Origin: Streptomyces violaceus
GTDB lineage: Bacteria > Actinomycetota > Actinomycetes > Streptomycetales > Streptomycetaceae
DNA length: 6,555 bases
Direction of reading: 5' to 3'
Assembly: GCA_000715635.1 (NCBI GenBank)
Contig: KL569179.1
Coordinates: 74,751 to 81,305 of the forward strand
In this document: positions 1-6,017 of the stretch, piece after piece
Layout of the letters: each line of letters opens with the position of its first letter
How positions within the stretch are numbered: the first letter of the stretch is position 1
The notes under the pieces: model-generated
Told to the model about the DNA's origin: nothing
The model's input: the letters and a program-made list of their open reading frames with translations, nothing else
Database searches by the model: none
Position numbers and translations under genes: made by a program

Positions 1-2
1 TC

Positions 3-2360
3 CATAGGCGGCAGTGGTCCGAGCTGAAGGCCAGGGGCGGCAATATCACCGATTTCCTGCGTGTCGCCCAGCCTTTGGAGTCCGCCTCTTGGCACGTCAC
101 GCCGGACTGCCTGGTCTGTCCGGGCGTCCCGGCCTTCAGCAAGACGCAGCTCTGTTACCTCCACGAAAGTCAGTGGGACGCGCGGCGGCGGGACCACGAA
201 AGGCGAACCGGCAATCCGCTTGAGTTCGACACGTGGCTTGCCCGGGCCGTCGCCTATCCCGCGTTTGGGGACTGCCGGATCATCGGCTGCCCCGAACGTG
301 CGGGTTCTCCGCTCTGCCTGTGCTATCGGCACGAACGTCAGTACCGACGCGAGGGCCGCCCCGGCAACGCCCGGATGCCGACCAACTGGTCTCGGACCCT
401 GGCGAAGGGCGGACACGCCAAGCTCCTCTACACCGACGAGAAACGCTTTCGCAGGTGGTGCTCGGAGCCGAAGACGCCGTCTCGCCGGATCAACGGGAGG
501 TTGTCCCTGTTGGGGCTCCGGCCCTTGGCCAAGGCGGAGATCCAGTGGGTGACGGTCCACCATGCCCAGGATGCGGAGGAGGGAGCGGCCTGGCCGCTGC
601 TCTGGCTCCAGGCCGCCGCTGACTGCTGTCGAGAGCAGGACGTGAACTCCCTGGTCGACCTCGATCTGGACGCTTGCCCGCAGCAGGCTCGACAGATCGC
701 CAAGGCCATGCTCAAGCATCTGCGGCTGATCTACTTCAGCCGCCAGGACACCAAGGACGCCGGCTTCATCGAGACCGACCATTTCGGCGTCCGCTTCCCA
801 CACACCGAGAGCCACATCGACCTCACCGGGATCTCCCAGCGGTGGCTCCGTGACCTGCTCTGGGACAACCTGGCCGCCGAGCTCACCGCCAAGCCGCCCC
901 GTTCCCGCGGGCCATTCGACGCCAGACGCCGCGGCTGCATCGAGCTATCGGCCTTCCTGGAGGCCCACACTCCAGGCGGCGGCCACGATCCCACCGTCCT
1001 CGCTGAAAGCCACATGGTCGACTTCATCGCCGACCAGCGGCACCGCGCCAAGCACGGTCTGGAGTCACTCGGACTTCGCCGGCATGGACGCGACGGCACC
1101 AGCGTGATGACCGACGGCATCGTCTGCGACAACCTCAACGGAACCCGGCGGCTGCTTCGCGACGCGATGGAGACCGGGGCGGCGATCCAGATCGGCCTCG
1201 ACCGCGCCTTCGTCGTCATCCTGCCGCGGTCCCAGAAGAAGGTCGGCCGGCGCAAGCCGTTCTCCGATGACGTCGCCAAGGCCCTGGCCTCTTCGCAGAA
1301 CCTCGCGGACCTTGAGGACCTGGACTCCGACGACCGCGGGCTGAGGGATATCTGGGAAGCCCTCGTGGTCACCGGTCGCCGCTGCAGCGAGGTGCTCGAA
1401 GTCCGCCTGGAGTGCATCGCCCGGCACGGAAAGATCCCCATGTTCTGGCACGACCAGACGAAGGTCGGGAACATCGATGAAGGCATCCGCATCTCCGAAC
1501 GGTGCTTCCAGCGCTTGCAGGACAGGCAGACCAAGACCATCGATCGCTTCATCCAGCGCAACGGTCGGCTGCCCTCCGCTGACGAGCGGCTGCGACTGGC
1601 CCTCTTCCCCCGCACGCCCACCAACCGACGGGGCCTCAAGGGAGTCTCTTACGGATGGTTTTCGACCCTGTTCAGTACCTGGGTCAAAGGGCTGGACCTC
1701 GGAAAGGCAGTCCCCCATCAGGCCCGGCACACGCTCGCGACCAATCTGCTGAAAGCCGGCGCGAACCTGACACACGTGAAGCGCTACCTCGGCCAGGTCT
1801 CCGAGGCGATGGCCGAGCACTACGTCCACATCGCCAACACCGATCCGGTGCTCAACGCCGCCCTCGAAGCAGTCTGGGTCGGCGGCCCCGGAGCCGCCGA
1901 ACCCGGAATCCTCCTGGCCGGCGGCGAACCTCTGAGCCGCGCGGAAGCCGAGGCCCTGGCCATCGACCTCACCCGCAAATCCACACCCGCCGAGGGAGGC
2001 TTCTGCACGTTCCAGCCGGTCGTCAGCGGTGACGCATGCCCATGGGGCCTGAACTGCCACAGCTGCCAGGAGTTCGTGATGTCCGGAGCCGATCTCGTCT
2101 ACTGGCACCGCAAGGCCGAGCAGTGGCGGATGGTGGCTGAAGGTGCCCCGGACAGTAAGACAGCCGACTACCTGCACGATCTCTTCGAGCCCACGGCTCG
2201 CGCCATCGTTGGTCTGGAGAAAGCCCTGGAGGGCTTCGGACTTCTTGAAGAGGCACTCGCGCTCGACCTCCGCCGTCCGCAGGACTACTTCGGCCGTGTC
2301 TGGAGCACATCGTTCCGGGCTCGTGAGCTCGCGGCACTCGACCCGGAAGAGGCAGCATGA
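3..2360 (+). CDS. Tyrosine-type recombinase/integrase, TnpB-like, 5'-partial
   Basis: This is a DNA breaking-rejoining enzyme that would integrate the element. The frame is open from base 3, so the gene starts upstream; a TTG at 75 is an ordinary codon inside it. The N-terminal part has repeated Cys/His modules ending in C-Y-x-H-x-x-Q-(W/Y): Cys at 108, 117, 153 and His at 162, then Cys at 273, 288, 321 and His at 330. The end of an earlier copy (HRRQW) sits at base 3. The catalytic domain shows TGRRCSE (Arg at 1380), Lys at 1461 in a beta-hairpin-like stretch, HQARH (His 1716, Arg 1725), LGQ in place of the usual LGH, and the likely nucleophile Tyr at 1821 in EHYVHI. A C-terminal Cys cluster (codons at 2004, 2037, 2055, 2064) may bind zinc. 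At least 785 residues are present, longer than simple phage integrases. It overlaps the next gene by 4 bases, which suggests coupled translation. Confidence 0.93.
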   Translation, partial: HRRQWSELKARGGNITDFLRVAQPLESASWHVTPDCLVCPGVPAFSKTQLCYLHESQWDARRRDHERRTGNPLEFDTWLARAVAYPAFGDCRIIGCPERAGSPLCLCYRHERQYRREGRPGNARMPTNWSRTLAKGGHAKLLYTDEKRFRRWCSEPKTPSRRINGRLSLLGLRPLAKAEIQWVTVHHAQDAEEGAAWPLLWLQAAADCCREQDVNSLVDLDLDACPQQARQIAKAMLKHLRLIYFSRQDTKDAGFIETDHFGVRFPHTESHIDLTGISQRWLRDLLWDNLAAELTAKPPRSRGPFDARRRGCIELSAFLEAHTPGGGHDPTVLAESHMVDFIADQRHRAKHGLESLGLRRHGRDGTSVMTDGIVCDNLNGTRRLLRDAMETGAAIQIGLDRAFVVILPRSQKKVGRRKPFSDDVAKALASSQNLADLEDLDSDDRGLRDIWEALVVTGRRCSEVLEVRLECIARHGKIPMFWHDQTKVGNIDEGIRISERCFQRLQDRQTKTIDRFIQRNGRLPSADERLRLALFPRTPTNRRGLKGVSYGWFSTLFSTWVKGLDLGKAVPHQARHTLATNLLKAGANLTHVKRYLGQVSEAMAEHYVHIANTDPVLNAALEAVWVGGPGAAEPGILLAGGEPLSRAEAEALAIDLTRKSTPAEGGFCTFQPVVSGDACPWGLNCHSCQEFVMSGADLVYWHRKAEQWRMVAEGAPDSKTADYLHDLFEPTARAIVGLEKALEGFGLLEEALALDLRRPQDYFGRVWSTSFRARELAALDPEEAA

Positions 2361-2926
2361 AACCGCACGCCACGACCGCGGCGATCGAGGCCCGGCGCCG
2401 TCAATCAACGCAGAAGCTCGAGCAGGTCGAGAACGCCATCGGTCAGCTTCGTCGAGAACGCGGCCGGCTGACCGTCCGGGCCGTCGCGCGGCGGGCCGGC
2501 GTGTCCGTCACGTTCCTCTATGAGAACGCCGAGGCCCGCACGCTTGTGAACAACGCGGTCAGCGTCAGCCGCACTCACCAGATCCGAGCGGCCCATGCCG
2601 AGCACGAGCAGATCGAAGCGTCCTGGCGCGAACGTGCGCTGAACGCGGAGGCCGAGCTCGGCCGCACACAGAAGGAGGTCTTTGCCCAGCGGCAGCAGAT
2701 CGGCGAGCTGATGGGACAGCTCCGCGACTTTGACCAGATGGTTCCGGGCGAATCCGTTCAGGCGCTGACCACCGAGAACATCACGCTCAAGCGCCGCGTC
2801 CAGCAGCTCACGAGGGAGCACCGGACCTTGCAGGAACGGCTCGAAGGCGCCCGGTCGAACCTACGCTTCTCCGACAAGCGCATCGCCGACCTCGAAGCCC
2901 AACTCCTCGAACCGAACCGGCCGTGA
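2357..2926 (+). CDS. DUF6262/TnpC-like HTH and coiled-coil accessory protein
   Basis: This 189-residue protein starts at an ATG that overlaps the recombinase stop codon (ATGA). A purine-rich ribosome-binding site, GGAAGAGG, lies at 2345-2352. Residues about 36-60 (LTVRAVARRAGVSVTFLYEN) read as a TetR-like helix-turn-helix. From about residue 80 to 185 the chain is almost entirely charged and Gln-rich heptad sequence, a long coiled coil ending in LEAQLLEP. The order basic N-terminus, HTH, coiled coil is typical of the small protein found directly after TnpB-like recombinases, annotated as DUF6262 or TnpC. In Tn554, TnpC influences the orientation and efficiency of transposition. Here the role is inferred from position and architecture; it may bind element DNA and bridge recombinase subunits. 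Confidence 0.85.
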   Translation: MKPHATTAAIEARRRQSTQKLEQVENAIGQLRRERGRLTVRAVARRAGVSVTFLYENAEARTLVNNAVSVSRTHQIRAAHAEHEQIEASWRERALNAEAELGRTQKEVFAQRQQIGELMGQLRDFDQMVPGESVQALTTENITLKRRVQQLTREHRTLQERLEGARSNLRFSDKRIADLEAQLLEPNRP

Positions 2927-2983
2927 CCGTCTTGCTCAAATCTGACACGATCGAATCAGCCCTCGTCGACCTGCGCAATTGGC

Positions 2984-3832
2984 TCACGTCAAGTGCGCGA
3001 ACAATGGCTCAACTGCACTCTCGATCCCAGCGATCAGGTCTGGAAGCGTTGGAATGATGGGTTCTCCGCTCACGACGGCCCCCTCGCCGAAGGCGACATC
3101 AAAGCTGAACGAATGAGCCCCACCCATGCCTTGTTCGGCGCTTTCCCTTGCTGCCTTCAAGACCCGGAACACTTCCCCGCCGTCTTGAAGAGGGAATTCC
3201 CGGGCGGCGGGAGTCATGCCGAGCACTATGGGAGTCATGCCAGGGATGCCGAGCGCCACGTTGACGCCGTGCTGCACCGCGCCGACGGTGACGAGCAAGT
3301 GGTGCTTGTCCTCGATGTCGAGTCGATGCAGGCGCCAGAAGCGATCGTCGCCACCGGAGAAGGGCTGCAGTGCTTGCACCGCGGCCATGGCCGCCGGCGA
3401 CGAGCCCTTCAATCCTTCTTGGCAGTTCGTAAGGAACTTTGCTTGGCTCTCAGAAATTGGGAAGGTGGTGCCCTTTTGGGGGGTTCCGCCGCCAGCTATC
3501 ACCAGTTGCCAAGCAAGATAGTCCAAGGCTGATCGCGCGTTGTGGATAGCGTCACCCAGCGGCAGGCTCAGTTCGATGGGTGGGAACTCCTTGACCTTGA
3601 CGCGATAGACGAGGTCACCAGTCGCTTGCTCCTCCTCTTTATAGACGGTGAACGGCTGGCTTTCTCCATAAGCGCGGATCATGCCCTCAAGCTCCGTGAC
3701 GTGATGCCGCGAACGGTCAAACTTCAATCGCACCTCGGTTGCCTGACTCATATATCCATGGTCGAGCCTGCGGAAGGATTCGTCCCGCTGACGCCTGAGG
3801 TCGCTCTGTCGGTCTGCCAACACCTGGCACAT
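2984..3832 (-). CDS. Uncharacterised cargo protein with a HEPN-like helix motif
   Basis: The gene runs opposite to the recombinase operon and converges on it, with 57 bases between the two stop codons. The ATG at 3832 is chosen because AGGTG lies six bases upstream of it. A GTG at 3841 adds three residues, and an ATG at 3751 would give a shorter protein whose start fits the conserved region better, though without a clear ribosome-binding site. From the 3832 start (282 residues) a charged helical N-terminus leads to YRVKVKEFPPIELSLPLGD and then IHNARSALDYLAWQL (about residues 96-110). A second conserved-looking motif is LHRLDIEDKHHLLV (about 168-181). I recognise this combination as a widespread family of bacterial hypothetical proteins but cannot name its function. 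R-SALD-Y resembles the HEPN R-x4-H signature with Tyr replacing His. No signal peptide or membrane segment is visible. It is probably cargo of the element. Confidence 0.8.
   Translation of the reverse strand: MCQVLADRQSDLRRQRDESFRRLDHGYMSQATEVRLKFDRSRHHVTELEGMIRAYGESQPFTVYKEEEQATGDLVYRVKVKEFPPIELSLPLGDAIHNARSALDYLAWQLVIAGGGTPQKGTTFPISESQAKFLTNCQEGLKGSSPAAMAAVQALQPFSGGDDRFWRLHRLDIEDKHHLLVTVGAVQHGVNVALGIPGMTPIVLGMTPAAREFPLQDGGEVFRVLKAARESAEQGMGGAHSFSFDVAFGEGAVVSGEPIIPTLPDLIAGIESAVEPLFAHLT
3209..3241. repeat. 12-bp direct repeat giving a GMTP duplication inside the cargo gene
   Basis: GGGAGTCATGCC occurs at 3209-3220 and again at 3230-3241, exactly 21 bases apart. On the minus strand this encodes GMTPIVLGMTP, a seven-residue in-frame duplication. 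It looks like a small replication-slippage duplication within the opposite-strand cargo gene; the reading frame is kept. Confidence 0.7.
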
Positions 3833-3841
3833 CGCTGACAC

Positions 3842-3901
3842 CTACGCGACGTGTCGGCCTAGCTCAGAGCCGATCCGGCCAGATGGGCGGTCGGTAAAGA
3901 G
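3842..3901. other. Right terminal region of the element and junction with yifB
   Basis: This short gap lies between the cargo gene start and the first recognisable YifB codon. In the yifB frame a TAG stands at 3860-3862, and the codons after it read WAVGKE where YifB normally has GGVLFL. That makes this element sequence rather than decayed yifB. A 5-bp inverted repeat, TCGGC at 3854-3858 and GCCGA at 3869-3873, is present. It could be part of a recombinase binding site or of the minus-strand cargo promoter, or it could be chance. The exact crossover base cannot be fixed without the left junction. Confidence 0.55.
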
Positions 3902-4543
3902 GACGAGACGCCCGAGTTCAGCAGCCGGGCCCTGGACGCCCTGCGTCAGCCGCTGGAGGCGGGGCATGTCGTGATCGCGCGCAGTGCGGGAGTCGTGCGC
4001 TTCCCGGCGAAGTTCCTCATGGTGCTCGCGGCCAACCCTTGCCCGTGCGGTCGGTTCTCGCAGCGGGACGACCTGTGCGAGTGCCCGCCCTCGGCGATCC
4101 GCCGCTACCAGGCCAGGCTCTCCGGTCCGCTGCTCGACCGGGTCGACCTGCGCGTCGAGGTGGACCGCGTCACCCGCACCGAGCTGACCGCCTTCGGCGC
4201 GCGGGGCGAGTCCACGGCGACGGTCGCCGACCGGGTCCGGGCGGCCCGGGAACGGGCTTCGGAGCGCCTCGCCGGCACTCCCTGGCGCACCAACAGCGAG
4301 GTACCCGGCCGCGAGCTGCGCAGCCGCTGGTACGCGGTGCCCGGCGCGATGGACGAGGCCGAGCGGAACCTGGAGCGGGGTGCCCTGACCGCCCGCGGAC
4401 TGGACCGCGTCCTGCGGGTGGCCTGGACCGTCGCCGACCTCGTCGGCCACGACCGGCCCGACGCCACGGACGTCGCTCTCGCGCTCCAGCTGCGCACCGG
4501 TGTGCCACGGGGCGTCCCGATGGCCCTCGGGGCACTGACGTGA
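3902..4543 (+). pseudogene. yifB: yifB/comM Mg-chelatase-like AAA+ ATPase, 3' fragment
   Basis: The intact protein is a hexameric AAA+ helicase-like ATPase of the YifB/ComM family; ComM promotes branch migration during natural transformation. This fragment starts at DETPEF, the acidic end of Walker B, and continues with SSRALDALRQPLEAGHVV, the family's NPCPCG motif with nearby Cys residues (DLCECP), and RYQARLSGPLLDRVDLRVEV, which leads into the C-terminal lid domain. About 213 residues remain of roughly 510-540. The Walker A motif and N-terminal domain are absent, and a TAG at 3860 closes the frame upstream. The first in-frame start codon is the GTG at 3971. The fragment has no internal stop or frameshift, so the break looks recent. 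Its stop overlaps the dprA start (GTGA). Confidence 0.9.
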
Positions 4544-5355
4544 GCGTCGTCGGCGAACCGGACGACGAGCTGCTCGCCCGGGTGTTTCTCACCCGGGTCC
4601 TCGAGCCCGGTGACGAGGCCGGTGGGCGGTGGGTGCGGGAGTTCGGGGCCGGAAAAGTGGTTCGGCGACTGACGGAGGGCGGGCGACCCCTGCCCGGAGT
4701 GAGCCACAAGCGGTGGAAGGGGATGCTGGCCAGGGCCGAGGGGGCACGGCCCCGCGAGGACCTCGCCGTCGCCCGGGAGGCCGGGGTGCGGTTCGTGTGC
4801 CCCGGGCACCCGGAGTGGCCCGGGCAGCTCGATGATCTCGGGGATGCCCGGCCCCTCGGGCTGTGGGTGCGAGGGCGGGCCGGTCTGCGGATCTGGGCGC
4901 TGAAGTCCGTGGCCGTCGTCGGCGCCCGGGCCTGCACCGAATACGGGGCCCACATGGCGGCCACCCTCGCCGTCGGCCTCGCCGAGCAGGGCTGGGTCGT
5001 GGTGTCCGGCGGTGCCTACGGAGTCGACGGTGCCGCCCACCGCGGCGCCCTCGGCGCGGGCGGAGCCACGGTCGCCGTCCTCGCCTGCGGTGTCGACCGC
5101 CCCTACCCGCGCGGACACACCCAGCTGATCAGCAGAATCGCCGAGCAGGGGCTGGTCATCGGTGAGTTGCCGCCCGGCGATCATCCGACACCGAGCCGGT
5201 TCATCCTGCGGAACCGGGTGATGCCGCCTTCTCTGGGGGAGGGCCGTGGGTGCGATGCCATCTGCGGAGGATCGGTGCAGCTCAGCAGCTGTGGTCATGA
5301 CCATAGTTCGTGCAACAGGTGTGGTGCTATCCCCGGTTCGGGTGATCTGAGGTAG
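4540..5355 (+). pseudogene. dprA: dprA/smf DNA-processing protein, 3'-truncated
   Basis: DprA binds single-stranded DNA and loads RecA, classically on transforming DNA. The GTG at 4540 overlaps the yifB stop by 4 bases, the usual coupling of the pair. Residues from about 123 on form the Rossmann-like fold: SVAVVGARACTEYGA, then VVSGGAYGVDGAAHRGAL, VAVLACGVDRPYP, and finally PSRFILRNRV ending at residue 227. The family continues with IAALT-x-GT-VVVEA, but here the frame gives MPPSLGEGRGC and about 44 unrelated residues to a TGA at 5353. The last strand of the fold and the C-terminal winged-helix-like domain are missing, out of a usual length of roughly 360-400 residues. A stable product is doubtful. 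The break at about 5223 is best read as a junction with foreign DNA. Confidence 0.88.
5287..5308. repeat. 22-bp near-perfect palindrome
   Basis: The centre TGGTCATGACCA (5292-5303) is a perfect 12-bp palindrome. Extending it to 5287-5308 gives 9 of 11 matching base pairs, and the two mismatches are G opposite T, so an RNA copy could pair almost throughout. It lies about 65 bases inside the dprA junction. It may be a dimeric repressor operator or a recombinase binding site; neither can be decided from one copy. Confidence 0.6.
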
Positions 5356-5366
5356 CGGCTGTTGCA
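5311..5366. repeat. 8-bp inverted repeat flanking a GC hairpin
   Basis: TGCAACAG at 5311-5318 is an exact reverse complement of CTGTTGCA at 5359-5366, with 40 bases between. Within the loop, CCCG-GTT-CGGG (about 5332-5343) can form its own small stem. It follows directly after the 22-bp palindrome. The pair could be arms bound by a recombinase or regulator, or a structured RNA leader. It is not an integron attC site, because the GTTRRRY core is absent. Confidence 0.45.
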
Positions 5367-5477
5367 AGCGTCTGCCTGTCGTCTTCCTGGTCTGTGAGTG
5401 CCTGCTTCGAGTTGCCGCCTTCGGGACAGCGTCGAAAATGTGTCTCAGGACTGCACTACGACCCAAGGTGGAAGCTG

Positions 5478-6017
5478 ATGGCATTTCCAGCTCTTCACGG
5501 CCCTCCCGCGCGTCTCCCCGAATCCTTTCGCTCGGATTCCCTTGCTGACTTTATTGACTCACATCGAAGCGAGTGGAATATTGAGCCGCGCGGGGCGGCC
5601 TGGATCGAATCGGTCAAGGGGGGTAAAATCTCGGGTCAGGAAATCGCTAGTCGATATGGGGTACTGCTTCACTATACGAGAAGTGAATATAGAGAAGCCA
5701 TCGAGACTGAAGGGCTTAGGGAGCACTGCTTCTTCACGCCCACGCCGTATTCAGGCTGCGCCTCGGCGTGCACAATTGGCCTACCCTCTCCCGTGGATAC
5801 GGTAGTGGTCGTTAATCCGGCACTCATCGCAGAGTGGTATGGGCCAGCCGTTGCAGTGCCATCTCGGCTGGCCGTCGCAGAAGATCTCTGGCCGGGAGGT
5901 GCGATCGAGTTCCTCTGTTTGGAGAAGGTGCCGCGCAATGGAATTCTGCACGTTGCTGACGTGCGCTCCTGTGGGGACGCGCCATGGGACTGGGTGCGGA
6001 AGCTGAGGAGTCCGTAA
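5478..6017 (+). CDS. Hypothetical protein, possibly ADP-ribosyltransferase-like
   Basis: The ATG at 5478 is chosen because AAGGTGG (5465-5471) sits six bases upstream. An in-frame GTG at 5394 has no ribosome-binding site. The product is 179 residues, soluble, with no signal peptide or membrane helix. After an N-terminal region of about 60 residues comes GVLLHYTRSEYREAIETEGL (about 61-80), then FFTPTPYSGCA (85-95), a Val-rich strand, and WPGGAIEFLCLEKVP (138-152). A His-Tyr-Thr motif before a helix, a later Tyr after Phe-x-Thr-Pro, and a Glu in a beta strand recall the H-Y-E class of ADP-ribosyltransferases, including HYD1-type toxins, where these residues hold NAD. This is pattern recognition only; I cannot name the family. 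It overlaps the next gene by one base (TAATG). Codon use is less GC-rich than in dprA, suggesting transfer. Confidence 0.75.
   Translation: MAFPALHGPPARLPESFRSDSLADFIDSHRSEWNIEPRGAAWIESVKGGKISGQEIASRYGVLLHYTRSEYREAIETEGLREHCFFTPTPYSGCASACTIGLPSPVDTVVVVNPALIAEWYGPAVAVPSRLAVAEDLWPGGAIEFLCLEKVPRNGILHVADVRSCGDAPWDWVRKLRSP

Larger units (their letters stand above)
1..3901 (+). mobile_element. Right part of a Tn554-like (TnpABC-type) element inserted in yifB
   Basis: This is a composite call. A large tyrosine recombinase is followed, with an ATGA overlap, by a small HTH/coiled-coil protein of the TnpC/DUF6262 type. After one opposite-strand cargo gene, the sequence changes abruptly to the 3' part of yifB. 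In Tn554-type elements two tyrosine recombinases and a TnpC protein act together. The second recombinase (TnpA-like) is not seen and would lie left of base 1. The right end is placed at about 3893-3902, where YifB homology begins at the Walker B acidic residues. No terminal repeat or target duplication can be checked because the left end is missing. The element family is inferred from gene order and domain type, not from a database match. Confidence 0.7.
5224..5477. other. Non-coding stretch with palindromes, left end of the foreign segment
   Basis: This stretch of about 250 bases lies between the dprA break and the next gene. The only frame through its first half is the meaningless tail of the dprA frame. 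It contains a 22-bp near-palindrome (5287-5308) and an 8-bp inverted repeat (5311-5318 with 5359-5366) enclosing a CCCG-GTT-CGGG hairpin. These are listed separately. Such structures would suit a recombination site, an operator or a structured leader. I see no convincing -10/-35 pair, tRNA or coding potential. Confidence 0.5.

Noticed and set aside
75..2360. TTG at 75 as the start of the recombinase gene
   Set aside because: The frame is open to base 3 and the upstream codons (HRRQW...) match the end of the Cys/His repeat seen twice more downstream, so the gene begins left of the window.
1065..2408. Long minus-strand open frame (447 codons) opposite the recombinase
   Set aside because: It is a by-product of high GC; it has no recognisable motifs and lies over the catalytic domain of a clear recombinase.
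3842..3901. Minus-strand promoter for the cargo gene
   Set aside because: TTTACC could pass as a -35, but no acceptable -10 follows at the right distance.
4039..4539. Upstream extension of the dprA frame to 4039
   Set aside because: This part overlaps well-conserved yifB coding sequence and reads as Arg/Gly/Pro-rich nonsense; the GTG at 4540 overlapping the yifB stop is the natural start.
5311..5366. Integron attC site or tRNA-like gene
   Set aside because: The GTTRRRY/RYYYAAC core is absent, and no acceptor, anticodon or T-arm set can be drawn.
5394..5477. GTG at 5394 as the start of the ART-like gene
   Set aside because: No ribosome-binding site precedes it, whereas AAGGTGG stands six bases before the ATG at 5478.
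4105..5484. Long minus-strand open frame (459 codons) across yifB and dprA
   Set aside because: It spans two recognisable genes and the foreign junction, is Pro/Arg/Gly-rich low-information sequence, and shows no domain.
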